Positions 1-5,410 of a stretch of 5,410 nucleotides of DNA are shown piece after piece. Positions within the stretch are counted from its first letter, which is position 1. Each line of letters opens with the position of its first letter. Under the pieces are notes generated by a model, which saw only the letters and a list, made by a program, of their open reading frames with translations, ran no database searches and was not told where the DNA came from. Source of the DNA: an uncultured Sphingomonadaceae bacterium (lineage in GTDB: Bacteria; Pseudomonadota; Alphaproteobacteria; Sphingomonadales; Sphingomonadaceae); the NCBI GenBank assembly GCA_937920575.1, contig CAKZSF010000055.1, positions 1 through 5,410 on the forward strand. The letters run 5' to 3'. Made by a program: the position numbers and the translations under genes.

Positions 1-567
1 GTTCGCTATATCGGCGCGTCATCGATGTTCGCATGGCAATTCCTCCAGATGCTCCACAAAAGCGAAATCAAGGGCTGGTCGAAATTCGTCTCGATGCAGA
101 ATTACTACAATCTGCTCTATCGCGAGGAAGAGCGCGAGATGTTCCCGCTGTGTCAGGATCAGCAGATCGCGACGATGCCGTGGAGCCCATTGGCGCGCGG
201 CAAGCTGACCCGCGATTGGGATGATGCCAGCAGCGCGCGCAGCCAGTCGGACATTCTCCTCGGCGCGCTGTACAAGCGAACCGAAGACGCTGACCGTGCC
301 GTGGTCGACACGGTTGCCAAAGTGGCTGCCGAACGCGGGGTGCCACGCGCGCAGATCGCGCTGGCATGGATCCTCAGCAAACCGCATGTGACGACGCCCA
401 TTGTGGGCGCATCCAAGGCCAGCCATATGGACGATGCCCTCGCCGCGCTCGATATCACGCTGAGCGAAGATGAGATCAAAGCGCTGGAGGCTCCCTATGT
501 GCCGCATGATGTCACCGGACTGTTTGCGATGCCGCAGGACGAATTGAATCTTACACTCAAGAGCTAG
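1..567 (+). CDS. Aldo/keto reductase, YajO-like, C-terminal part (5' end outside window)
   Basis: Seen: an open frame from base 1 to a TAG at 565-567, 188 residues. It starts inside the conserved VRYIGASSM strand, so about 140 N-terminal residues are missing, judged from a usual family length of about 320-345; the Met at base 25 is internal, not the start. Landmarks, numbered from the window edge: QNYYNLLYREEERE (33-46), SPLARG after a barrel strand (62-67), and the NADP-binding PIVGASK segment (133-139) followed by a helix and the LSEDEIKALEAPY tail. Known: this AKR branch is cytosolic, uses NADPH and reduces aldehydes or ketones. The line-up with Escherichia coli YajO, recalled from memory, is close across the whole visible part. 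The catalytic Asp-Tyr-Lys residues lie upstream and cannot be checked. The next gene begins 13 bases on, so the two are probably cotranscribed. The physiological substrate is unknown. Confidence 0.93.
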   Translation, partial: VRYIGASSMFAWQFLQMLHKSEIKGWSKFVSMQNYYNLLYREEEREMFPLCQDQQIATMPWSPLARGKLTRDWDDASSARSQSDILLGALYKRTEDADRAVVDTVAKVAAERGVPRAQIALAWILSKPHVTTPIVGASKASHMDDALAALDITLSEDEIKALEAPYVPHDVTGLFAMPQDELNLTLKS

Positions 568-570
568 GGA
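566..570 (+). promoter_or_regulatory. Shine-Dalgarno for the alpha/beta-hydrolase gene
   Basis: AGGGA begins inside the TAG stop of the reductase gene and lies 10 bases before the ATG at 581. It supports that start and suggests that ribosomes ending the first gene can begin the second. Confidence 0.5.
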
Positions 571-580
571 CTCGTAGCCG

Positions 581-1447
581 ATGCCCCCCCTTCATCACAC
601 GACGCCTGCGGGCGGTATCGACCTTTCCTGGTGGGAATGGAACGCTGATTTGCGTGGTGCAGCACCAACGCTGCTCTTCGCCCACGCAACCGGGTTTCAT
701 GGCCGCGTCTGGGACGCGTTGATCGAGCATCTGCCGAGCCGGCACATCATTGCGCTCGATCTGCATGGGCATGGCCGATCAACTGGCGCGCCGATCACCG
801 ATTGGCGGGTGTTGTGGGAGGAAGTGCAGGCGTTGCTCGCTGGGTTGAGTCTGTCAGGAGTCCAGGGTGTTGGCCATTCGATGGGCGCACACGCACTGCT
901 GCAATGCGCCGCCAATGAACATGGTCTGTTCGACAATCTCGTCCTATTCGATCCGGTCATCCTCTCTCCGGAGTGGTACGAAAAAGGCGAGCTTGCATTT
1001 GATGATAGCCAGCCCCACCCGACCGCTCGGCGCAAGCGTGACTTTGCCTCACCCGAGGCGATGATCGAGCGCTTCTCGACCCGCGATCCCTATGATCTGT
1101 TCCAGCCGCGCGTGCTGGCTGACTATTGCCGCTATGGCCTGATCGAAAAGCCTGATGGCGACGGGTTTGAGCTGGCCTGCGCGCCGGAAATGGAGGCGAG
1201 CGTTTATATGTCGAGCCGCAGCAATCCAGGCATTCTTGACGCGGCGACCGAATTGAAATGTCCGGTGCTGGTGGTGCGCGCGGCACAAGGCGCGATGGGT
1301 GATTTCAAGTCTTCCCCCACTTGGCCGGATCTCGCGAGCACGATCCCTAATGGCACCGACATGCCGCGCCCCGACATGACCCATTTTCATCCGTTTCAGG
1401 ACCCGGGAGACGCAGCAAAAATCGTGTCCGACTGGTTCACCGATTGA
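581..1447 (+). CDS. Alpha/beta-hydrolase fold protein
   Basis: A 288-residue protein, a normal length for a single-domain alpha/beta-hydrolase with a cap insert. Seen in order: the oxyanion-loop motif HATGFHG (35-41); the strand and turn ALDLHGHGRS (58-67); the nucleophile elbow GHSMG (98-102), making Ser100 the likely nucleophile; a cap of roughly residues 130-215; strand CPVLVVRAA (227-235), with Asp241 a possible acid (Asp124 an alternative); and THFHPF, with His268 the likely catalytic base. Known: such enzymes hydrolyse esters, thioesters, lactones or epoxides. No signal peptide is visible, so it is probably cytosolic. The start follows a Shine-Dalgarno overlapping the previous stop, and no other in-frame start fits as well. 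The ATG is followed directly by a run of seven C. The location before acyl-metabolism genes would suit a thioesterase or esterase, but that is inference only. Confidence 0.92.
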   Translation: MPPLHHTTPAGGIDLSWWEWNADLRGAAPTLLFAHATGFHGRVWDALIEHLPSRHIIALDLHGHGRSTGAPITDWRVLWEEVQALLAGLSLSGVQGVGHSMGAHALLQCAANEHGLFDNLVLFDPVILSPEWYEKGELAFDDSQPHPTARRKRDFASPEAMIERFSTRDPYDLFQPRVLADYCRYGLIEKPDGDGFELACAPEMEASVYMSSRSNPGILDAATELKCPVLVVRAAQGAMGDFKSSPTWPDLASTIPNGTDMPRPDMTHFHPFQDPGDAAKIVSDWFTD

Positions 1448-1511
1448 TCCTGTGCGCAGAGCCAACTCGGCAATAGTCAAACCCGCCAATCCCGCCTAAG
1501 ACGCCAAAAGA

Positions 1512-1525
1512 GTTTCGTTTGAAAC
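1512..1525 (+). repeat. Small hairpin in the spacer before the E1 gene
   Basis: GTTTC, a four-base loop GTTT, then GAAAC form a perfect 5-bp stem about 36 bases before the E1 start. The adjoining bases hold a second small inverted repeat, AAAC-CA-GTTT (1522-1531). No T-run follows, so it does not look like a terminator. It may be an operator, a weak leader structure, or chance. The rest of the 114-base spacer (1448-1561) holds no convincing -35/-10 pair. The best ribosome-binding candidate is AGAGGG at 1545-1550, 11 bases before the ATG. Confidence 0.3.
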
Positions 1526-1561
1526 CAGTTTGGTGACGCGAGGCAGAGGGATCGACGGAAT

Positions 1562-3751
1562 ATGGCAGGGCCGATCAGCGCGGCGAGCGATGGTTTTCTG
1601 GAACGGCTGACAGCGGGCAAATTGCCTGACGCGGTGAGCCAAACGCGGCTGGACGATGCGGGGCTAACGCCGCTTGATCTGCGCCAATTGTTCGAAAGTC
1701 AGGCCAGCAGCCGCCTGCTCGATCTGGCCTCGCGCAATCTCGCGAAGGACGGCAAGACTTTCTATTCCATCGGCAGCGCGGGGCATGAAGGCAATGCCGC
1801 GGTTGCGCGCGTTTTCCGGCGCGATGACATTGCGTTCCTGCATTATCGCAGCGGAGCCTTCCTGATCGAACGCGCGCGCAAACTGTCCGGATCGACACCG
1901 CTGTGGGACATGGCGTTGAGCTTTTGCGCGTCGTCCGATGATCCGATTTCCGGCGGGCGGCACAAGGTGCTTGGCTCGAAAGAGCTGTTCGTCCCGCCAC
2001 AGACCAGCACAATTGCCTCACATTTGCCCAAGGCGGTCGGCACGGCCTTCAGCATCGCGCAGGCGCGGCGTGACAAGATGACAGACAGTCCTTTGCCGCA
2101 TGACAGCGTGGCGCTGTGCAGCTTTGGCGATGCCTCGTCCAACCACTCGACCGCGCAAGGCGCGTTCAACGCGGCGGCATGGACCGCCTATCGCGGATTG
2201 CCTCTGCCGTTGGTGTTTGTGTGCGAGGATAACGGCCTCGGTATCTCTGTGCCCACACCCGACAATTGGGTCGCGAGCAATTTCGCAAACCGTCCCGGTC
2301 TGGAATACATCACTGGTGATGCGCGCGATCTGGTTGACGCAACCCGCGCCGCGCGCGCGGCTGAGGTGATGGCGAGAGGTCGCCGGAAGCCGGTGTTCCT
2401 GCATTTGCGGACGGTGCGGCTGATGGGTCACGCTGGCTCCGATCTGGAGGCCGCCTATCGCAGCAAGCGCGAGGTTGAGGCCGAAGCGGATCAGGACCCG
2501 CTGCTGCACACTGCACGCCATTTGATCGAGCAAACGGGTGTGTCACAAACCGAGATTCTGGCGCGCTATGACGAGCTAACCCAGCAAATCAACGCTGTGA
2601 TGGAGCAGGCCGCCACCCGCCCGCGCCTTACCAGCGCCAAGCACGTCATGGCCCCGTTGGTGCCGCCTGCCAGCACTGCCAACCATGCGCCTGTTGCGCC
2701 GCTCACCGGCGAACGCACAAAGGACGCGCAAACCCCGCAGCATATGTCGCGGTTGATCTCGCTGACGTTGGAAGAGCAAATGCGCTCGATCCCCGAAATC
2801 GCGGTATTTGGCGAAGACGTGGGCCGGAAGGGCGGCGTCTATGGCGCGACGATCAAGCTCCAGCAGATCTTTGGCCGCGGCCGCGTGTTTGACACGCTGC
2901 TGGATGAGCAAACCATTCTCGGCATGGCCATCGGCATGGCGCATAACGGCTTCATCCCGATACCCGAAATTCAGTTCCTCGCATACGTCCACAACGCCGA
3001 GGATCAACTGCGCGGAGAGGCGGCGACTTTGCCCTTCTTCTCCAACGCGCAATATGACAACCCGATGGTCGTGCGGATCGCCGGTCTTGGCTATCAGAAG
3101 GGCTTTGGCGGGCATTTTCACAACGACAACGCGATTGGCGTTTTTCGCGATATTCCGGGCATCGTGCTGGCTTGCCCCAGCCATGCGAAGGACGCGGCAT
3201 TGATGCTGCGCGAGGCGATCCGATTGGCGCGCGAGGACCGCCGCGTGGTCGTGTTTGTTGAGCCAATTGCGCTGTATGGAACCAAGGATTTGCACGAGGA
3301 AGGCGACGGCTTGATGGCCTCCGCTTTGCCCTCGCCCGAGGCAATCGCACCGTTGGGCGACGTGGGGATTTTCGGAACGAACGGCACTGTGGACTGCGCA
3401 GTGCTGACCTATGGCAACGGTACCTATATGACGCGGCGTGTGGCGAAGCGACTGGCCGATCAGCAGGGAATTGCGACACGGATCGTCGATCTGCGCTGGC
3501 TCAATCCCTTGCCGATGGATGCGGTGATGGAACAGTTGAAGGGCGCGAGATCCGCCCTCATTGTTGACGAGTGCCGCCGCACCGGATCGCTTGCAGAGGA
3601 GCTTTACACCCGTGTTCGCGAGATGGGTTTTGACGCGCCGCTAGCCCGGATCAACAGCGATGACAGCTTTATCCCGCTTGGCCCCGCAGCGAACGAAGTG
3701 CTGATCAGCGAGGATCAGATCGCCGCCGCCGTTCAGGAGATCATCCCATGA
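1562..3751 (+). CDS. Thiamine-diphosphate 2-oxoacid dehydrogenase E1, alpha-beta fusion (branched-chain type)
   Basis: A 729-residue protein joining an E1 alpha domain (about 40-350) to an E1 beta domain (about 395-729) through a Pro/Ala/Thr-rich linker. Alpha landmarks: SAGHEGNAA (72-80), HYRSGAF (94-100), the ThDP/metal motif GDAS...EDN (189-224; Asp190 and Asn224 as probable metal ligands) and MGHAGSD (288-294). Beta landmarks: FGEDVGRKGGVYG (416-428; Glu418 matches the cofactor-activating Glu), FDTLLDEQTILG (443-454), PEIQF (468-472), and GGHFHND (516-522; His520 matches the catalytic His). Known: E1 decarboxylates a 2-oxoacid and passes the acyl group to lipoyl-E2; branched-chain enzymes are usually two separate chains. 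The beta motifs look most like branched-chain 2-oxoacid dehydrogenase, but substrate is not provable from sequence. GDA replaces the usual GDG, and the spacing to DN is a few residues long. No E2 or E3 gene adjoins it. The stop overlaps the next start. Confidence 0.9.
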   Translation: MAGPISAASDGFLERLTAGKLPDAVSQTRLDDAGLTPLDLRQLFESQASSRLLDLASRNLAKDGKTFYSIGSAGHEGNAAVARVFRRDDIAFLHYRSGAFLIERARKLSGSTPLWDMALSFCASSDDPISGGRHKVLGSKELFVPPQTSTIASHLPKAVGTAFSIAQARRDKMTDSPLPHDSVALCSFGDASSNHSTAQGAFNAAAWTAYRGLPLPLVFVCEDNGLGISVPTPDNWVASNFANRPGLEYITGDARDLVDATRAARAAEVMARGRRKPVFLHLRTVRLMGHAGSDLEAAYRSKREVEAEADQDPLLHTARHLIEQTGVSQTEILARYDELTQQINAVMEQAATRPRLTSAKHVMAPLVPPASTANHAPVAPLTGERTKDAQTPQHMSRLISLTLEEQMRSIPEIAVFGEDVGRKGGVYGATIKLQQIFGRGRVFDTLLDEQTILGMAIGMAHNGFIPIPEIQFLAYVHNAEDQLRGEAATLPFFSNAQYDNPMVVRIAGLGYQKGFGGHFHNDNAIGVFRDIPGIVLACPSHAKDAALMLREAIRLAREDRRVVVFVEPIALYGTKDLHEEGDGLMASALPSPEAIAPLGDVGIFGTNGTVDCAVLTYGNGTYMTRRVAKRLADQQGIATRIVDLRWLNPLPMDAVMEQLKGARSALIVDECRRTGSLAEELYTRVREMGFDAPLARINSDDSFIPLGPAANEVLISEDQIAAAVQEIIP
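3735..3740 (+). promoter_or_regulatory. Shine-Dalgarno of the acyltransferase gene, inside the E1 gene
   Basis: AGGAGA lies in the last codons of the E1 gene, seven bases before the ATG at 3748. With the ATGA overlap (3748-3751) this is a strong arrangement for translational coupling, and it fixes the acyltransferase start. Confidence 0.75.
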
Positions 3752-4782
3752 GTGCGGGCAAGAAAGAACGCGCGGTCGTCGTCTTCCCCGGTCGCGGATC
3801 ATACGGCGCGGCGGAGTTGGGCTATCTCAAGCAGCACCATAGTGGACGGCAGGATTTGGTCGATCAGCTGGCCGGTGTGGTGACGCAGCGCGGCGCGGAT
3901 GACCCGCGCGAGCTGGATACGCTGACCAAATTCTCACCCGCGAAGCATCTGCCCGGCCGCAACGCATCCAACCTCATCTACACCTGCGCCATGGCCGATT
4001 TCGCCGCGATTGACCGCGACCGGTTTGATATCGCCGCGGTATGCGGCAATTCGCTAGGCTGGTATCTGACGTTGGCCGCTGGCGGCGCGCTCAGCCTGCC
4101 CGACGGCGCGACGCTCGTCGATACGATGGGCGGAATGATGGAGCGCGAAGGTGTTGGCGGGCAGATCCTTTACCCCCTAACTGGCGAGGATTGGCGCGCC
4201 GATGCGGATCTGATTGCACTGGTCCAAAGCGCCATCGCGGAAACCGACAACGCGTTCCTGTCGATCAAGCTGGGCGGGATCGTGGTGATCGCAGGCGATG
4301 ATGCGGCGGTGTCCGCGCTGATGAAGCGGCTTCCTCCGCGCGATGATCGCTTCCCCTTGCGGCTCCCCAAGCACGCGGCGTTTCACACGCCTTTGCTCGC
4401 CAATATTGCCGCGAAAGCGCAGAGCGAGTTGCCAGCCAGCTTGTTCGCAGCGCCCAGCATCCCGATGATCGACGGACGCGGCGCAATCTGGCGCAGCGGT
4501 ACGCACAGCGCGGCGCAGCTGCACAGCTACACGCTCGATACGCAGATCGTGGAAACCTATGACTTTTCCCAAAGCATCGCGGTTGCGCTGAAAGAATTCG
4601 CACCCGACCGCGTCATTTTGGCCGGGCCAGGAGGATCGCTGGGGCCGCCGCTCGCGCACATCATGATCGAACACAGTTGGCTGGGTATCACCGATCGCGA
4701 TACCTTCACAGCGCAGCAGCAGGACGATCCATTTGTGATTGCAATGGGGCGTTCTGATCAGCGCACCTTGGCCACCGGATAA
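3748..4782 (+). CDS. FabD-like acyltransferase with an altered active site
   Basis: A 344-residue protein with the fold signatures of malonyl-CoA:ACP transacylase: FPGRGSYG (13-20), GNSLGWY (100-106), FHTPLL (212-217) and AGPGGSLG (292-299). FabD is about 310 residues, so this one is slightly longer. The Ser-His pair is kept as Ser102 and His213. By hand alignment with recalled Escherichia coli FabD, other key residues differ: Gln11 is Arg16, His91 before the nucleophile is Asn101, malonyl-binding Arg117 is Met127 (LVDTMGGMM), and Gln250 is probably Asp272. Known: that Arg pairs with the free carboxylate of malonyl or methylmalonyl groups, and acyltransferases lacking it usually carry other acyl groups. 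Inference: this is not the housekeeping FabD but a transferase, or perhaps hydrolase, for a non-malonyl acyl group. Coupling to the E1 gene suggests a shared pathway. No acyl carrier protein gene is visible here. No signal peptide; cytosolic. Confidence 0.85.
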   Translation: MSAGKKERAVVVFPGRGSYGAAELGYLKQHHSGRQDLVDQLAGVVTQRGADDPRELDTLTKFSPAKHLPGRNASNLIYTCAMADFAAIDRDRFDIAAVCGNSLGWYLTLAAGGALSLPDGATLVDTMGGMMEREGVGGQILYPLTGEDWRADADLIALVQSAIAETDNAFLSIKLGGIVVIAGDDAAVSALMKRLPPRDDRFPLRLPKHAAFHTPLLANIAAKAQSELPASLFAAPSIPMIDGRGAIWRSGTHSAAQLHSYTLDTQIVETYDFSQSIAVALKEFAPDRVILAGPGGSLGPPLAHIMIEHSWLGITDRDTFTAQQQDDPFVIAMGRSDQRTLATG

Positions 4783-4809
4783 GACTTTCCCGCGCCCGTC
4801 AAATTGTGC

Positions 4810-4846
4810 GAACGGCATACTTAACAACCTGCTGACGCGGCCGTTC
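4810..4846 (+). repeat. Inverted repeat between the acyltransferase and the small gene
   Basis: GAACGGC (4810-4816) and GCCGTTC (4840-4846) are perfect 7-bp complements separated by 23 bases. The second arm ends five bases before the first possible ATG (4851). The long loop and lack of a T-run argue against a simple terminator. The repeat may be a protein-binding site, a leader structure shading the start of the next gene, or chance. Confidence 0.4.
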
Positions 4847-4854
4847 TTGTATGC

Positions 4855-5193
4855 ATGACGATGCAAGCCCCCCACTCGCAGTTCCAAAACGCTGGGCACA
4901 GCCGCCAGCGTGATGGCATACTCTCAAAACTTGGATTGGTTCGCCCGGAAGCCAGCGGAACCACATACCAACAATCGCTCGACCAGATTGGCGTGTTCCT
5001 CGATCACTACGGTCTGCTCCTCAATCCGCAGACACTTTCGATCGCGTATGATTGTATTACCGAGGCGCGGGGAAACTTGCGGCAGAAACTCGATTTCGAG
5101 ATCGAGAAGAATGGGCGAATCTCCGGCGAATGGCTGGCCGAGCTGAGCCCTGAACGGGCGCCTTTGGCCTATGACGCCTGCCGCAGAAAATGA
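4855..5193 (+). CDS. Small hypothetical protein, possibly like the N-terminal helical region of some GGDEF proteins
   Basis: A 112-residue predicted soluble protein with no signal peptide or membrane segment. The first 22 or so residues are polar and probably disordered; residues 36-98 look mainly helical (YQQSLDQIGVFLDHYGLLL, then PQTLSIAYDCITEARGNLRQKL, then a short NGRISGEWLAEL segment). That helical pattern, with a 'hydrophobic helix, NPxT, AYDxI' middle, recalls the region before GGDEF domains in some alphaproteobacterial diguanylate cyclases. This is a weak impression from memory. No GGDEF domain follows in any frame, so it would be a stand-alone version or a remnant. The start is uncertain: ATG at 4855 or 4861 are in frame, and no Shine-Dalgarno is evident before either. 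Coding is supported by an uninterrupted frame and a plausible, non-repetitive protein. It is probably separate from the operon before it. Confidence 0.6.
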   Translation: MTMQAPHSQFQNAGHSRQRDGILSKLGLVRPEASGTTYQQSLDQIGVFLDHYGLLLNPQTLSIAYDCITEARGNLRQKLDFEIEKNGRISGEWLAELSPERAPLAYDACRRK

Positions 5194-5196
5194 ATC

Positions 5197-5228
5197 GCCG
5201 ATGCTTTTTTGATGCGCGGCAATTTTTC
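5197..5228 (+). terminator. Weak candidate Rho-independent terminator after the small gene
   Basis: GCCG (5197-5200) can pair with CGGC (5217-5220), with two more G-C pairs after an internal bulge (5203-5204 with 5214-5215). The stem is followed by AATTTTTCT. The stem is short and interrupted, so this is only a possible terminator, but its position just after the TGA at 5191-5193 is right. Confidence 0.3.
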
Positions 5229-5234
5229 TAGATT

Positions 5235-5329
5235 GACTGCCCCAAGTATGAAATGCCCGCATTAAATTAACGCGTTAACCTTTTGAAATCGGGCAGTCTC
5301 ACTGCGGGACGCGAACCAGTTTTAACTGG
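5235..5329 (+). promoter_or_regulatory. Palindrome-rich upstream region of the last gene
   Basis: Seen within 95 bases: GACTGCCC (5235-5242) complementary to GGGCAGTC (5291-5298); AATGC-CC-GCATT (5252-5263); the perfect 12-bp palindrome TTAACGCGTTAA (5267-5278); GCAGT-CTC-ACTGC (5293-5305); and CCAGTT-TT-AACTGG (5316-5329). Several arms overlap, so the stems exclude one another. TTGACT at 5233-5238 resembles a -35 box, but no good -10 box sits at the right distance. The region probably holds the promoter and operators, or a folded leader, of the exported-protein gene starting at 5363. The TTAA-rich palindrome does not have the TTAA-N7-TTAA spacing of a CtrA site. The function is not established. 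Confidence 0.45.
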
Positions 5330-5362
5330 AAAATCCTCGCGCAGGCGCGCAAAAAGGCCGAC

Positions 5363-5410
5363 ATGACTTCGATGATGAAATGGATTGGCGGCGCGACCGC
5401 TCTGGTGCTC
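5363..5410 (+). CDS. N-terminus of a probable exported or membrane protein (3' end outside window)
   Basis: Sixteen codons are visible, reading MTSMMKWIGGATALVL. A short polar start with one Lys is followed by a hydrophobic run, as in a Sec signal peptide or first membrane helix. An AAGG in an A-rich stretch (5354-5357) sits five bases before the ATG and supports this start; in-frame ATGs at 5372 and 5375 are alternatives, and a start there would give the more compact MKWIGGATALVL. The mature protein lies beyond the window, so the family cannot be named. The palindrome-rich region upstream suggests its own promoter and control. Confidence 0.55.
   Translation, partial: MTSMMKWIGGATALVL

Noticed and set aside
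1049..1489. Open frame of 146 codons on the - strand opposite the end of the hydrolase gene
   Set aside because: It is an antisense shadow of the hydrolase, with no motif or plausible start signal.
2873..2885. GC-only palindrome CGCGGCCGCG region in the E1 gene
   Set aside because: It encodes conserved-frame residues (FGRGRVF) and is explained by GC-rich codon choice.
2576..3295. Long open frame of 239 codons on the - strand opposite the E1 gene
   Set aside because: It lies wholly antisense to a clearly conserved E1 domain, its protein has no recognisable motif, and GC-rich codon bias commonly opens such antisense frames.
4177..4899. Open frame of 240 codons on the - strand opposite the acyltransferase gene
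   Set aside because: It is antisense to a gene with conserved motifs, and the translation shows no domain. It also runs through the spacer without any ribosome-binding site of note.
5190..5231. Tiny frame starting at an ATGA overlap with the small gene's stop
   Set aside because: It encodes only 13 residues, has no ribosome-binding site of its own and overlaps the possible terminator.
5233..5262. Sigma-70 type promoter starting with TTGACT
   Set aside because: No sequence resembling a -10 box occurs 16-19 bases downstream, so a promoter call was not made.
5262..5278. CtrA binding site, suggested by three TTAA words
   Set aside because: The gaps between the TTAA words are 1, 4 and 9 bases; none is the seven required by the consensus.

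Overview
This GC-rich window carries six genes, all on the + strand, four complete and two cut by the window edges. Gene style fits an alphaproteobacterium: short spacers, an ATGA stop/start overlap, GC-rich third codon positions, and a fused E1 protein of a type I associate with Erythrobacteraceae/Sphingomonadales and actinobacteria. The order and family are an inference from recall, not a database result.

Layout. 1-567 is the C-terminal part of a YajO-like aldo/keto reductase. Thirteen bases later comes a complete alpha/beta-hydrolase (581-1447). A 114-base spacer with a small hairpin leads to a 729-residue thiamine-diphosphate 2-oxoacid dehydrogenase E1 with alpha and beta subunits fused in one chain (1562-3751). 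Its stop overlaps the start of a FabD-like acyltransferase (3748-4782) by four bases, with a good Shine-Dalgarno inside the E1 gene, so the two are very probably translationally coupled. After a 72-base spacer with a 7-bp inverted repeat comes a 112-residue hypothetical protein (4855-5193). A 169-base non-coding region, dense in short palindromes and competing inverted repeats, precedes the first 16 codons of a probable exported protein (5363-5410).

How the genes may work together. The first four genes look like one or two transcription units of acyl/carbonyl metabolism. The E1 would decarboxylate a 2-oxoacid, but no lipoyl E2 or E3 gene lies beside it. Its coupled partner keeps the Ser-His dyad of malonyl-CoA:ACP transacylases but has lost the Arg that grips the malonyl carboxylate, the His before the nucleophile, and two conserved Gln. 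A transferase for a non-malonyl acyl group working with this E1 is the most interesting hypothesis here. Substrates and physical partnership cannot be read from the sequence.

No RNA genes, insertion sequences, CRISPR arrays or attachment sites were seen. No spacer exceeds 300 bases.
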